DNA of 47,798 bases from Bacillus sp. 522_BSPC (GCF_001076885.1 NZ_JVDT01000263.1:1-47798); one strand, 5' to 3'. Positions 20,198-29,929 are shown, numbered from the stretch's first letter. The notes: a model not told the origin generated them from the sequence alone. Program-made: numbers and translations.

Positions 20198-20293
20198 TAA
20201 GAGAAGAATCCCCTATTGCTTAAAGCAAGGAAGTCCTACTATGGTGGTCTCTTAAAAAGTGAAATGAAAGTAAGATCCTCTCTCTTAAGCAAT
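20198..20293 (+). other. Foldable tract in the spoVG-glmU gap
   Basis: In the 533-base gap, TAAGAGA (20198) can pair with either of two TCTCTTA copies (20248 and 20281). ATTGCTTAA (20215) can fold locally with AGCAA or pair over a distance with TTAAGCAAT (20285-20293). These options exclude one another. No known riboswitch signature is recognised, and I found no gene in 19985-20468. Confidence 0.35.
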
Positions 20294-20404
20294 TATTAGT
20301 GTTTTTCCTATTTAGATAAATTTATTTTTGGTACGGAATAAGCAAATAATTAGTATAAAAAAGAAACTTTTCTAAATAACCATACATAAAATGTGAATCC
20401 TTCC

Positions 20405-20433
20405 TTGAAATCAAGAGGTATTTAAGATATATT
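20405..20433 (+). promoter_or_regulatory. Sigma-A promoter of glmU
   Basis: TTGAAA and TATATT are 17 bases apart; the start site would lie about 30 bases before glmU. Confidence 0.62.
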
Positions 20434-20468
20434 TTTTAGTGGATAAAAAGGTTATTGGAGGCCTGTGA

Positions 20469-21827
20469 ATGACAACTCGTTACGCAGTGATTTTAGCCGC
20501 AGGACAGGGAACTAGAATGAAGTCAAAGCTTTATAAAGTACTTCATCCTGTTTGTGGAAAACCGATGGTACAGCATGTTGTAGATCAAGTAGAGAAGCTA
20601 CAAGTGGATTCAATCGTAACAGTAATTGGCCACGGTTCAGAAAAAGTAAAAGCACAGCTTGGCAATAGTGTTAATTATGTGTATCAACAAGAACAGCTTG
20701 GAACAGCACATGCGGTAATACAAGCAAAAGATATTCTTGGAGACAAAGATGGAGTGACATTAGTTATTTGTGGGGATACACCACTTATGACGAGTGAGAC
20801 TATAGAAGCGCTCTTTTTACAACATGAGAAAATGGGAGCAAAGGCAACCATTTTAACTGCAGAAGCAAGTAAACCAGATGGTTACGGTAGAATTGTTCGT
20901 AACGAAATGGGAGTAGTAGAAAAAATAGTCGAACATAAAGATGCTACGGAAGCGGAAAGAAAAATAACAGAAATTAATACAGGTACCTATGTATTTGATA
21001 ATGCATTGTTATTCCAGGCATTAAATAACGTTTCGAACGAAAATGTTCAAGGTGAATATTATTTGCCAGATGTTATTGAGATTTTAAAGCAGCAGGGAGA
21101 AACAGTTAGTGCATTCCAAACAAATGATTTTGATGAAACCATTGGTGTGAATGATCGTGTGGCTTTATCGGAAGCAGAAGCAATTATGAGAAAACGTATT
21201 AATGAACTGCATATGCGAAATGGAGTAACGCTTATTGATCCATTAAATACGTATATCGAAGCAGATGTAACGATTAAGGAAGATACTGTTATATACCCAG
21301 GGAGTATTCTTAAAGGTACGACTGTAATAGGTTCAGAATGTATCATAGGACCCAATACAGAAATAAATAATTGTATTGTTGGAAATAATACAGCTATCAA
21401 ACAATCTGTTGCACATGATAGTAGCATAGGTTCAGATGTGAATATAGGACCATTTGCTCATATTCGACCAGCGTCTACAATCAATGATGAAGTGAAGATC
21501 GGGAATTTTGTTGAAATTAAGAAAGCGACATTTGGAAAAGGAAGTAAAGCATCCCATTTGAGTTATATTGGAGATGCAAGTGTTGGCAATGATGTAAATA
21601 TTGGCTGTGGTACAATCACGGTTAATTATGACGGCAAGAATAAGTTTATGACTACAATAGAAGATGGCGCATTTATTGGTTGCAATTCCAATTTAATTGC
21701 TCCTGTCACAATTGGTAAAGGTGCTTATGTTGCAGCAGGTTCCACCATAACAGATGATGTTCCTTCTGAGGCACTATCCATTGCCCGTTCCCGTCAAGTT
21801 AATAAAGAGAATTACAAACGTAAATAA
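20469..21827 (+). CDS. glmU: Bifunctional N-acetylglucosamine-1-phosphate uridyltransferase/glucosamine-1-phosphate acetyltransferase
   Basis: GlmU makes UDP-GlcNAc for peptidoglycan and teichoic acids. The N-terminal pyrophosphorylase domain shows [12 protein letters not shown] and the GTAHAVIQA and GDTPLM motifs. The C-terminal half, from about residue 250, is a left-handed beta helix of hexapeptide repeats ([19 protein letters not shown]), which holds the acetyl-CoA site. Length is 452 residues. GGAGG precedes the ATG. prs follows 85 bases later with no clear terminator, so the two are probably co-transcribed. Confidence 0.97.
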   Translation: MTTRYAVILAAGQGTRMKSKLYKVLHPVCGKPMVQHVVDQVEKLQVDSIVTVIGHGSEKVKAQLGNSVNYVYQQEQLGTAHAVIQAKDILGDKDGVTLVICGDTPLMTSETIEALFLQHEKMGAKATILTAEASKPDGYGRIVRNEMGVVEKIVEHKDATEAERKITEINTGTYVFDNALLFQALNNVSNENVQGEYYLPDVIEILKQQGETVSAFQTNDFDETIGVNDRVALSEAEAIMRKRINELHMRNGVTLIDPLNTYIEADVTIKEDTVIYPGSILKGTTVIGSECIIGPNTEINNCIVGNNTAIKQSVAHDSSIGSDVNIGPFAHIRPASTINDEVKIGNFVEIKKATFGKGSKASHLSYIGDASVGNDVNIGCGTITVNYDGKNKFMTTIEDGAFIGCNSNLIAPVTIGKGAYVAAGSTITDDVPSEALSIARSRQVNKENYKRK

Positions 21828-21912
21828 TCAGATTTAAAAAAGAGAAGAATAAGTAGCTTTTATTCATACATTCTTCGTATCATTAGTGGAAAAAGACCAG
21901 TGGAGGTTCAGC

Positions 21913-22869
21913 ATGCCAGTTAAGAATTTAGATCCAAATTTGAAGGTATTCAGTTTAAACTCTAATCCAGCATTAGCGCAAGAAATTGCAGAGTCAATTG
22001 GAGTAGAATTAGGGAAATGTTCTGTGACGCGTTTTAGCGATGGAGAAATTCAAATTAATATTGAAGAGAGTATTCGTGGTTGTGATGTATATGTCATTCA
22101 GTCAACTAGTGCACCTGTTAACGAACATATTATGGAATTGTTAATTATGATTGATGCATTAAAGCGTGCATCAGCTAAAACGATTAACCTAGTTATTCCT
22201 TATTATGGTTATGCTAGACAAGATAGAAAAGCACGAGCACGTGAACCAATTACAGCAAAATTAGTAGCAAATTTACTAGAAACTGCTGGAGCAACCCGTG
22301 TTATTACATTAGACTTGCATGCCCCGCAAATTCAAGGATTCTTCGATATTCCGATTGATCACTTAATGGGTGTACCAATCCTAGGCAACTATTTCAGTCA
22401 GCGTGAATTTGATGGAGAACTTGTTATTGTATCACCAGATCACGGTGGTGTTACGAGAGCAAGAAAGCTTGCAGAACGATTAAAAGCACCAATTGCTATT
22501 ATTGATAAAAGAAGACCAAAACCAAATGTTGCGGAAGTAATGAATATTGTTGGTAATATAGAAGGGAAAATTGCCATTCTTATCGATGATATTATTGATA
22601 CAGCTGGTACCATCACACTCGGTGCTAATGCTCTTGCTGAAAATGGCGCTAAAGAAGTCTATGCATGCTGTACACATCCCGTATTATCAGGACCTGCAAT
22701 GGATAGAATCAATAATTCCAAAATTAAAGAGCTGGTTGTAACAAACTCTATTGAACTTGGAGACAAGAAACTTTCTGCGAATGTCATCCAATTATCAGTT
22801 GCTGATTTACTAGGTGAGGCTATTTTACGTGTACATCAAGATCAGTCTGTAAGTTTCTTATTTGATTGA
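21913..22869 (+). CDS. prs: Ribose-phosphate pyrophosphokinase
   Basis: Prs makes PRPP from ribose-5-phosphate and ATP, feeding purine, pyrimidine, NAD, histidine and tryptophan synthesis; PRPP is also the PurR effector. The ATP motif [18 protein letters not shown], the divalent-cation histidines in [19 protein letters not shown] and the ribose-phosphate loop [12 protein letters not shown] are all present. The ATG after GGAGGT gives 318 residues, matching the family; an in-frame start at 21886 precedes that ribosome site and is rejected. Confidence 0.97.
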   Translation: MPVKNLDPNLKVFSLNSNPALAQEIAESIGVELGKCSVTRFSDGEIQINIEESIRGCDVYVIQSTSAPVNEHIMELLIMIDALKRASAKTINLVIPYYGYARQDRKARAREPITAKLVANLLETAGATRVITLDLHAPQIQGFFDIPIDHLMGVPILGNYFSQREFDGELVIVSPDHGGVTRARKLAERLKAPIAIIDKRRPKPNVAEVMNIVGNIEGKIAILIDDIIDTAGTITLGANALAENGAKEVYACCTHPVLSGPAMDRINNSKIKELVVTNSIELGDKKLSANVIQLSVADLLGEAILRVHQDQSVSFLFD

Positions 22870-22896
22870 TAGATTTAAAAGCAAAACTTTCTGATT

Positions 22897-22922
22897 AGTC
22901 GCTTGCCTTTTGGCAGGCGACT
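22897..22922 (+). terminator. Hairpin after prs, probable weak terminator
   Basis: AGTCGCTTGCC pairs with GGCAGGCGACT around TTTT (11 pairs, one wobble). The tract that follows is poor in T. Confidence 0.55.
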
Positions 22923-22968
22923 ATTAGTATTGTCGTACTCTATTTAATAGAGAAGCAAAATTCTCTAT

Positions 22969-22994
22969 GTTTAAATTTCTTCCATTTAGGGCAT
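22969..22994 (+). promoter_or_regulatory. Sigma-B promoter of ctc
   Basis: GTTTAA, 14 bases, GGGCAT. The B. subtilis ctc promoter is GTTTAA, 14 bases, GGGTAT, so only one base differs and spacing is identical. This implies general-stress control. Confidence 0.8.
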
Positions 22995-23040
22995 TTTTTA
23001 TATAAGAGTGTTCATTGAATAAATAATGGAAGGTGAAATA

Positions 23041-23682
23041 ATGACGACAACTTTACAAGCAAAAAAACGTATGACAGACAAGCATTCAAGCTTAACGAAA
23101 TTAAGAAATGAGGGAGAAATCCCAGGAATTGTGTATGGATCAAAAGTAGAAAATACGTCGATTTCCTTAAGTGAGGCAAATTTCTTAAAAACGATTCGTG
23201 AGGTTGGAAGAAATGGTGTTATTTCGCTGGATATCGACGGGGAAACCTATAATGTCGTTTTAAATGAATATGATTCCGATCCAATAAAGCGAGCAGTACT
23301 GCATGTGGACTTCTTGGCAGTTGATTTATCAAAAGCTATCAGTGCACCAGTGAGAGTTTCCTTAGTGGGAGAAGCAGCTGGAGTGAAAGATGGCGGCGTT
23401 ATGCAGCAGGCATTACATGAAGTAACAGTAACAGCAAGACCTAATGACATACCGACTAGTATTGATATTGATGTAACAGAACTCCAAGTTGGAGATACGA
23501 TTACTGTGGGAGATGTTAAGGGTTATGATAAAATAGAAATAGACCATGAACAAGAAGAAGTAATCGCATCAATTCTTGCTCCAAGACAGGAAGAAGAGAT
23601 TAGTACAGGAGAACAACAAGAAGAAGGAATGCCTGATAATGTAGAAGGCAGAGAAACGGAGCCGGATACAAAAGAAGAGTAA
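23041..23682 (+). CDS. rplY: General stress protein Ctc / 50S ribosomal protein bL25
   Basis: Ctc is the long bL25 form that binds 5S rRNA and is induced by stress through sigma B in B. subtilis. The N-terminal 5S-binding domain begins TTTLQAKKRMTDK and includes EIPGIVYG. The C-terminal TL5-type beta domain contains VSLVGEAAGVKDGGVMQQAL. A long acidic tail (EEEISTGEQQEEGMPDN and on) ends the 213-residue protein. The ATG after AAGGTGA is chosen over an in-frame ATG at 23026 that overlaps the ribosome site. Confidence 0.94.
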   Translation: MTTTLQAKKRMTDKHSSLTKLRNEGEIPGIVYGSKVENTSISLSEANFLKTIREVGRNGVISLDIDGETYNVVLNEYDSDPIKRAVLHVDFLAVDLSKAISAPVRVSLVGEAAGVKDGGVMQQALHEVTVTARPNDIPTSIDIDVTELQVGDTITVGDVKGYDKIEIDHEQEEVIASILAPRQEEEISTGEQQEEGMPDNVEGRETEPDTKEE

Positions 23683-23747
23683 TGCAATTCCTACAAATGA
23701 ATTCTCCCTGTACGTTTAGAAAGTACATTTCTAAAGAAGGCTAGCAA

Positions 23748-23792
23748 AAAAAGGTTTGACCGGTAAGTGTTTCTATTGGCCAAACCTTTTTC
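23748..23792 (+). terminator. Terminator after ctc
   Basis: AAAAAGGTTTG pairs with CAAACCTTTTT, with a partly paired inner region. Confidence 0.82.
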
Positions 23793-23834
23793 ATATATAG
23801 CTTACATAGTGATTAATAAATCAGGGGGATTGTC

Positions 23835-24398
23835 ATGAAATTAATCGTGGGCCTTGGGAATCCAGGGAAGCAATATGATAGAACAAGACATAATATAGGT
23901 TTTGAAGTAATAGATTTTTTATCCAACCATTACAATATTCCATTAGATAAAGCGAAATTCAAAGGGAATTTTGGAATAGGGAATATTGGGGGCGAAAAAA
24001 TAATTTTACTAAAGCCGCTTACATATATGAATCTCTCAGGAGAATCAATTCGTCCGATTATGGATTACTATAATCTTGAGCCAGAGGATTTAGTAGTCAT
24101 TTATGATGATTTAGACTTACCTGTTGGGAAAATTAGACTTCGTCAAAAGGGAAGCTCTGGTGGACATAATGGGATCAAGTCTACGATTCTTCATGTTGGG
24201 ACAGAAAAATTTAATCGTATAAGAGTTGGAATTGATCGTCCTAAAAATGGTATGAAGGTTGTTGATTATGTCCTTGGAAAATTTACAAAAGAAGAAATGG
24301 ACATATTAGAGGGAACGATCAGAAAATGCGCGGACGCATGTGCGCAATGGGCTGAGGAACCTTTTTTGCAAGTAATGAATAAATATAATATCCAGTAA
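23835..24398 (+). CDS. pth: Peptidyl-tRNA hydrolase
   Basis: Pth frees tRNA from peptidyl-tRNA dropped by stalled ribosomes; the B. subtilis gene is spoVC. The active-site segment [18 protein letters not shown] contains the catalytic histidine and Asn10. [37 protein letters not shown] and VDYVLGKF are conserved. Length is 187 residues. GGGGGA precedes the ATG. fin follows 92 bases downstream, as in B. subtilis. Confidence 0.97.
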   Translation: MKLIVGLGNPGKQYDRTRHNIGFEVIDFLSNHYNIPLDKAKFKGNFGIGNIGGEKIILLKPLTYMNLSGESIRPIMDYYNLEPEDLVVIYDDLDLPVGKIRLRQKGSSGGHNGIKSTILHVGTEKFNRIRVGIDRPKNGMKVVDYVLGKFTKEEMDILEGTIRKCADACAQWAEEPFLQVMNKYNIQ

Positions 24399-24490
24399 GA
24401 TATTGTTCCATTCCTGTTTATTCGGTTATATTTAGCTACGAATCGGTTAATACTAGCATTATTATAATGTGCTAGTAAGGAGGCCTTGGA

Positions 24491-24721
24491 ATGGCTATAC
24501 ATTATCATTGCAGACATTGTGGTGTGCATATAGGTTCACTTGATGCAGGAGCAGTAGAAGCAAACCGCTTAGGATTCGATCATTTAACAGATGAAGATCG
24601 TTCAGAAATGATTCAATATCATCAAACAGGAGATATTGAGGTAAAATCAATTTGTGAGGATTGTCAAGAATCATTGTCTAAAAATCCTGGTTACTATGAA
24701 AATGATTATTTGATTCATTAA
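24491..24721 (+). CDS. fin: Fin (YabK), anti-sigma-F factor
   Basis: Fin binds core RNA polymerase in the forespore and helps switch from sigma F to sigma G. The 76-residue protein has two CxxC pairs of a zinc ribbon, CRHC near the N terminus and CEDC near the C terminus. AAGGAGG precedes the ATG. Upstream, TTATA and GGTTAATA (24426-24452) loosely fit a sigma-F promoter with 14-base spacing, which would fit known control, but the match is weak. A stem terminator follows. Confidence 0.92.
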   Translation: MAIHYHCRHCGVHIGSLDAGAVEANRLGFDHLTDEDRSEMIQYHQTGDIEVKSICEDCQESLSKNPGYYENDYLIH

Positions 24722-24761
24722 TAGACTGTTTAAAAAGATACTGTTTTTAATTAGGAAAAAA

Positions 24762-24787
24762 GCTTTGGACTAATCCAAAGCATTTTT
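24762..24787 (+). terminator. Terminator after fin
   Basis: GCTTTGGA and TCCAAAGC flank CTAA; A-rich sequence before and a T5 run after make it usable in both directions. Confidence 0.85.
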
Positions 24788-24858
24788 CCGTTGTCTATAT
24801 ACATGTTTTCTTTAGTAGCAGGAATATAGGCAAGATATCTCGTATATAACAACATAAA

Positions 24859-24964
24859 GGAGTATTTTCTCCACATTTTAACAAAGCCGCTTTTAGGAGA
24901 GGGTCAAGTCTTCTCAGGCTACTGCGTGTGGGAGCTTGGACTTTCACGCAGCTTCTCAGGCTGC
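24859..24964. other. GC-rich hairpin block in the fin-mfd gap
   Basis: Bases 24901-24968 are clearly richer in G+C than their surroundings. TTCTCAGGCT occurs twice (24911 and 24953). CTGCGTG (24922) can pair with CACGCAG (24945), or GCAGC (24948) with GCTGC (24960); the two share bases and exclude each other. GGAG/CTCC forms a small hairpin at 24859-24872. A reverse-strand frame of 65 codons spans it but has no ribosome site. No other gene is seen in 24788-25240. Confidence 0.4.
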
Positions 24965-25240
24965 TCAGTATCTCTAATTGTTTATTTATCATATTGAGAA
25001 AGTAACAATCTTTTAGAAAACAGCTTTTTCAAAAGAAACATATAGATGATGTCTTTATAAGAACTAAATAGATGGCAATTATAAATATTTATATAAGATA
25101 GGAACAGATTATAGGTTAAGTGCTTATCTTAGAAAAGGGCTAGATAGCTAGTGCTATGTCACTTTACTAAAATGTATAAACAAACTAGCTCTGCACCACT
25201 TATTATGGTGCCTTTGCTTTTAAATGGGAGGGAAAATTTT

Positions 25241-28200
25241 TTGTTAGGGCTAAAAGAGTTATTTAAACAGCAAGAAGATATACAAAATGTCATTTCTGGA
25301 TTAGAGGCTGGATTGCATGAGCAATTAGTTTCAGGTCTTTCCAATTCAGCACGTACTTTATATATGACTTCTATTTACGAAAAAACGAAGAAACCTTTAT
25401 TAATAGTGACACATAATTTATTGCAAGCACAAAAGCTATATGATGATATTACAAATATTGTGGATGAAAAGGAAGTCTTCCTTTATCCAGCGAATGAATT
25501 AATTGCTGCTGAGATTAGTATTGCGAGTCCAGAGCTTAAGGCACAGCGTATTGAAGTATTGAACTATTGGGCTAAGAAAAAATCAGGAATCATGATTGTT
25601 CCAGTAGCCGGGCTAAGAAAGTTGCTGCCTCCAAAAAAGCTATGGAAGGAAGCGCAATTAAAGCTTGAGATAGGGCAGGATTTGGATTTAGAGGCATTTT
25701 TATTAAGGCTTGTTCATATGGGATATGTGCGAGCAGAAATGGTTTCTTCACCTGGAGAATTTAGTGTGCGTGGTGGAATATTAGATATCTATCCATTGAC
25801 AGAAGAAGATCCTCTTCGCATTGAATTATTTGATACGGAAATTGATTCCATCAGGGCTTTCTCACTTGAGGATCAACGCTCGAAAGAAAAGAAAGAAGTG
25901 GTTAGCATTGGGCCGGCTACAGAAATTCTTTATGATGAAAAAGCAGTCGATGAACTATTAAGCAAGCTGGAAAAGGGCCTAGCTCAAAGTTTAAAAAAGA
26001 TAAAAGATGAAGCGACGAAAACGTTACTTGCGCAAAACATAGGCAGAGAAATAGAACAGTTAAGAAATGGACAAAAGCCAGAACAATTATATAAATACTT
26101 ATCCATTCTTTATGGGGAACATGTAAGTTTAATAGACTATTTACCGACAAACGGCTTTTTAATTATTGATGAAATTAGTAGAGTGCAAGAAATGAACGAC
26201 ACGCTAGAGAAGGAAGAGGCTGATTGGTATACGAGCTTATTAGGCGAGGGAGCAATCATTCATGGATTAACCTTATCCCAAAGTATAAGCCATCTTTTAC
26301 ATCAAGCAAAACAGCCAATTGTCTATCTATCTTTGTTCTTACGCCATGTGCCAAATACTAATCCGCAGAATATAATCAATGTTTCTTGTAAACAAATGCA
26401 AAATTTTCATGGTCAAATGAATGTGTTAAAAACAGAAATAGAAAGATGGAAAAAGAATCATTACACCGTTTTATTGCTTGGTAATAGTGGGGAACGTATA
26501 GAAAAGCTAGATCAAGTTCTACGGGATTATGATATGGAAGTAATGATTCAAAAGAATGCCAAGAAGATTGCTGAAGGGAAAATCCAACTAGTAGAAGGGC
26601 ATCTGCAATCAGGATTTGAACTTCCTATTTTAAAGCTAGCTGTAATAACAGAAGAGGAATTATTTAAAACAAAAACAAAAAAAATCTCTAAAAGAAGACA
26701 AAAGCTATCAAACGCGGAAAGAATAAAAAGCTATTCGGAATTAAATGTTGGAGATTATGTTGTTCATGTTAACCATGGAATTGGTAAATATCTTGGAATT
26801 GAAACACTTCAAATAAATGGTGTTCACAAGGATTATTTACATTTACGATATCAAGGAAATGATAAGCTATATGTTCCTGTTGAACAAATTGACTTAGTTC
26901 AAAAATACGTAGGGTCAGAGAGTAAAGAACCGAAAATATATAAATTAGGCGGCAATGATTGGAAGCGTGTGAAGAAAAAGGTAGAGTCTTCTGTTCAAGA
27001 TATAGCCGATGATCTTATAAAGCTATATGCAGAAAGAGAGGCATCTGTTGGCTATGGGTTCTCTCCAGATGGAGAAATGCAGCGGGAATTTGAAGCAGCA
27101 TTTGCTTATCAGGAAACAGAGGATCAGTTGCGCTCCATTCATGAAATTAAAAAGGATATGGAAAGAGAAAGACCGATGGATCGCCTTCTTTGCGGAGATG
27201 TTGGTTATGGGAAAACAGAGGTTGCTATTCGTGCAGCTTTTAAAGCGATAGCTGATGGAAAACAAGTTGCTTTCTTAGTGCCAACGACAATCTTAGCTCA
27301 ACAGCATTATGAAACGTTGAGAGAGCGTTTTCAAGATTATCCGATTGAAATAGGTTTATTAAGTAGATTCCGGACGAGAAAACAGCAAAACGATACAATA
27401 AAAGGGCTAAAAGCGGGAACTATTGATATTGTTGTAGGAACACATCGGATTCTTTCTAAGGATATTTCCTATCGAGATTTAGGTTTGTTAATTATTGATG
27501 AAGAACAGCGATTTGGGGTAACGCATAAGGAGAAAATTAAACAGTTAAAAACAAATGTTGATGTGTTGACATTAACAGCAACCCCAATTCCAAGAACACT
27601 CCATATGTCGATGTTAGGTGTACGAGATTTATCTGTCATCGAAACACCTCCTGAAAATAGATTTCCTATTCAGACCTATGTAATGGAGTATAATGGTGGA
27701 CTTGTAAGAGAAGCGATTGAAAGAGAGCTAGCAAGAAATGGGCAAATATATTTTCTATACAATCGTGTAGAAGATATTGAAAGAAAAGCGGAAGAGATAT
27801 CCATGTTAGTCCCTGATGCAAGAGTAACATATGCACACGGTAAAATGACGGAAAATGAATTAGAATCAGTAATGCTTGGATTTTTAGAAGGAGAATACGA
27901 TGTTTTAGTAAGTACAACCATTATTGAAACAGGGGTAGATATTCCGAATGTAAATACATTGATTGTCCAAGACGCAGATCGCATGGGGCTATCGCAGCTC
28001 TATCAATTACGGGGAAGAGTAGGTCGTTCTAATCGAGTAGCCTATGCTTACTTTACGTATAAGAAGGATAAGGTCTTAACAGAGGTAGCGGAAAAAAGGC
28101 TGCAGGCAATTAAAGAGTTTACAGAGTTAGGGTCTGGTTTTAAAATTGCCATGCGGGATTTAACGATTCGTGGGGCTGGAAATCTCCTAGGTGCTCAGCA

Positions 28201-28780
28201 GCATGGATTTATTGATTCTGTCGGATTTGATTTATACTCTCAGATGCTGAAAGAGGCGATTGAAGAGAGAAGAGGCACCATAGATGAAGAACAAAAACGA
28301 ACAATCGAAATTGATTTAGATATTGATGCCTATATTCCTGAGTTCTATATAAGCGACGGACAGCAAAAGATTGAAATGTATAAAAGATTTAGAGGCGTTG
28401 CAACTTTAGATGATATGGAAGAACTAAGAGAAGAATTAACAGACCGTTTTGGAGACTATCCAGAGGAAGTTTCTAATCTTTTCAGGATTACAGAAATGAA
28501 GATTTATGGGAAGCAAGCTGGAGTAGAATTAATTAAACAAACAAAGGAAGAAGTGCTGATTCTCTTATCAGAACAAGGTAGTGACCGCATGGATGGTCAA
28601 AAAATATTTGAGAAAAGTTCTAAATATGGCAAAATGATTGGTCTTGGCATGGAAGGAAGAAAACTAAAGATGATCTTCCATGTAAAGGGTGTAGAGAAGG
28701 ACAAATGGCTTAAGGTGTGTCAAGAAATGATAGAAGCATTGAGTACCTTTAAAAAAGAACCAGAGGAAGTTACTAAGTAA
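25241..28780 (+). CDS. mfd: Mfd, transcription-repair coupling factor
   Basis: Mfd removes RNA polymerase stalled at lesions and recruits UvrA. Domains in order: UvrB-like N-terminal module, the CarD/RID polymerase-interaction domain (NVGDYVVHVNHGIGKYLGIE), a RecG-like translocase with Walker A GDVGYGKT (Lys658) and DEEQ box (Asp753), the TRG motif region RGRVGRSNRVAYAYFTY, and a C-terminal UvrA-masking domain. The TTG start, eight bases after GGGAGGG, gives 1179 residues and aligns with B. subtilis Mfd (1177). An in-frame ATG 90 bases earlier has no ribosome site or homology support. Confidence 0.96.
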   Translation: MLGLKELFKQQEDIQNVISGLEAGLHEQLVSGLSNSARTLYMTSIYEKTKKPLLIVTHNLLQAQKLYDDITNIVDEKEVFLYPANELIAAEISIASPELKAQRIEVLNYWAKKKSGIMIVPVAGLRKLLPPKKLWKEAQLKLEIGQDLDLEAFLLRLVHMGYVRAEMVSSPGEFSVRGGILDIYPLTEEDPLRIELFDTEIDSIRAFSLEDQRSKEKKEVVSIGPATEILYDEKAVDELLSKLEKGLAQSLKKIKDEATKTLLAQNIGREIEQLRNGQKPEQLYKYLSILYGEHVSLIDYLPTNGFLIIDEISRVQEMNDTLEKEEADWYTSLLGEGAIIHGLTLSQSISHLLHQAKQPIVYLSLFLRHVPNTNPQNIINVSCKQMQNFHGQMNVLKTEIERWKKNHYTVLLLGNSGERIEKLDQVLRDYDMEVMIQKNAKKIAEGKIQLVEGHLQSGFELPILKLAVITEEELFKTKTKKISKRRQKLSNAERIKSYSELNVGDYVVHVNHGIGKYLGIETLQINGVHKDYLHLRYQGNDKLYVPVEQIDLVQKYVGSESKEPKIYKLGGNDWKRVKKKVESSVQDIADDLIKLYAEREASVGYGFSPDGEMQREFEAAFAYQETEDQLRSIHEIKKDMERERPMDRLLCGDVGYGKTEVAIRAAFKAIADGKQVAFLVPTTILAQQHYETLRERFQDYPIEIGLLSRFRTRKQQNDTIKGLKAGTIDIVVGTHRILSKDISYRDLGLLIIDEEQRFGVTHKEKIKQLKTNVDVLTLTATPIPRTLHMSMLGVRDLSVIETPPENRFPIQTYVMEYNGGLVREAIERELARNGQIYFLYNRVEDIERKAEEISMLVPDARVTYAHGKMTENELESVMLGFLEGEYDVLVSTTIIETGVDIPNVNTLIVQDADRMGLSQLYQLRGRVGRSNRVAYAYFTYKKDKVLTEVAEKRLQAIKEFTELGSGFKIAMRDLTIRGAGNLLGAQQHGFIDSVGFDLYSQMLKEAIEERRGTIDEEQKRTIEIDLDIDAYIPEFYISDGQQKIEMYKRFRGVATLDDMEELREELTDRFGDYPEEVSNLFRITEMKIYGKQAGVELIKQTKEEVLILLSEQGSDRMDGQKIFEKSSKYGKMIGLGMEGRKLKMIFHVKGVEKDKWLKVCQEMIEALSTFKKEPEEVTK

Positions 28781-28806
28781 ATGTAGATGACGAATAAAAA
28801 TGTGAA

Positions 28807-28853
28807 TAAAAGCCAAACAACCCATATTTACGTGTGGATTGTTTGGCTTTTTT
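28807..28853 (+). terminator. Terminator after mfd
   Basis: AAAGCCAAACAA pairs with TTGTTTGGCTTT and a T run follows. Confidence 0.88.
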
Positions 28854-29141
28854 GTTTGGCTGGAATACTTATGTCCAAACCTCTTTAATACCCAAAGTTA
28901 TGAAGAAAATTGTGGAAAACGAATGTTTAATAAGGGGGGACAAGGGTATACACAAATATAGATAAAGGATAAAAAGTTCTCATTAAATGACATCTAAGTT
29001 AAGTACCGGAATAAATAAATGGTTATACCAAAATTTGGGATATAATATTCCCGCTTGTTAAAAATATGGTAAATGTTTTTGTTAGGTGAAATATTCACCA
29101 AGGAAAATAAAGCTACCTAGAGAAAATTTTGCATGATTAAT
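28854..29141. other. mfd-spoVT intergenic region
   Basis: No gene is seen. A TATAAT at about 29041 with the partial palindrome CCAAAATTTGG before it could be a promoter, but there is no convincing -35. Confidence 0.35.
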
Positions 29142-29170
29142 GTATAGAACTTACCATATGAAAGATACTA
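29142..29170 (+). promoter_or_regulatory. Probable sigma-G promoter of spoVT
   Basis: GTATA (perfect GHATR) is followed after 17 bases by GATACTA (six of seven against CATNHTA). In B. subtilis spoVT is transcribed by sigma G. Confidence 0.5.
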
Positions 29171-29256
29171 TGTTTAAATATGGTGAACATTTCATGTATA
29201 GTGAGAATGCACTCACCAATTTTAAAAATCATCTGATGAAAGTGAGGCAACACGGA

Positions 29257-29793
29257 ATGAAAGCAACTGGAATTGTGCGTCGAATCGATGATTTGGGTCG
29301 TGTCGTTATCCCAAAAGAAATCAGAAGAACATTACGAATTCGTGAAGGTGATCCATTAGAGATTTTTGTTGATCGAGATGGAGAAGTAATTTTAAAGAAA
29401 TATTCACCGATTAGTGAGTTAAGTGATTTTGCTAAAGAGTATGCAGAAGCTCTTTATGACAGTTTAGGAAGTGCTGTATTGATTTGTGACAGAGACTCTT
29501 ACATTGCCGTTTCGGGTGGATCGAAGAAGGACTATTTAAATAAAAATATTAGTAATATAGTGGAAAAGGCAATGGAAGATAGAGGAACTATTCTTATGAA
29601 TCAACAAGATCAAGTTTCCTTAGTGGATGGTACTACCGAAACTATTTCTGCTTATACAATTGGTCCAATCATTGCAAATGGAGATCCAATTGGAGCGGTT
29701 GTCATCTTTTCAAAAGAAGACTCCCTTGGTGATGTAGAGAAAAAGGCTGTAGAGACTGCGGCAGGATTTTTAGCTCGCCAAATGGAATCATAA
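29257..29793 (+). CDS. spoVT: SpoVT, forespore transcription factor
   Basis: SpoVT tunes sigma-G-dependent genes late in spore development. The N-terminal AbrB-type swapped-hairpin domain (MKATGIVRRIDDLGRVVIPK, RRTLRIREGDPLEIF) is joined to a C-terminal GAF-like domain (about 55-178). The ATG at 29257 gives 178 residues, identical in length to the B. subtilis protein; an in-frame ATG at 29140 would place the start upstream of the promoter. GTGAGG is the likely ribosome site. The N-terminal domain is a paralogue of the AbrB encoded in this same window. Confidence 0.96.
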   Translation: MKATGIVRRIDDLGRVVIPKEIRRTLRIREGDPLEIFVDRDGEVILKKYSPISELSDFAKEYAEALYDSLGSAVLICDRDSYIAVSGGSKKDYLNKNISNIVEKAMEDRGTILMNQQDQVSLVDGTTETISAYTIGPIIANGDPIGAVVIFSKEDSLGDVEKKAVETAAGFLARQMES

Positions 29794-29842
29794 TCATGCT
29801 TGCATAACGTTTTCTTTTACTAATCCATATATTGTTTAAACC

Positions 29843-29880
29843 GTCGACAAACTCAGGAATTGGAGTTGTCGACTTTTTTT
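29843..29880 (+). terminator. Terminator after spoVT
   Basis: GTCGACAAACTC pairs with GAGTTGTCGAC with one bulged base; seven T residues follow. Confidence 0.88.
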
Positions 29881-29929
29881 GTACTTACATAAATAATAGG
29901 AACTTCATTTTTTATTTGGAAAATGAATA

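Noticed and set aside
17197-20342. Shared 13-mer GGTACGGAATAAG at 17197 and 20330
   Set aside because: Several exact 13-base coincidences are expected by chance in 48 kb of biased composition; no common context beyond being intergenic.
20100-20468. glmS-type ribozyme or T-box before glmU
   Set aside because: No conserved core of either class is recognisable; only unclassified pairings remain.
24795-24992. 65-codon reverse-strand frame across the GC-rich block before mfd
   Set aside because: No ribosome site and no known domain; hairpins and direct repeats explain the region better as RNA or repeat.
25151-25240. Thirty-residue N-terminal extension of Mfd
   Set aside because: No ribosome site at the ATG; a strong site precedes the TTG at 25241, which also matches the family N terminus.
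29140-29256. Extended SpoVT start
   Set aside because: It would begin at the sigma-G promoter itself and adds 39 residues absent from the family.
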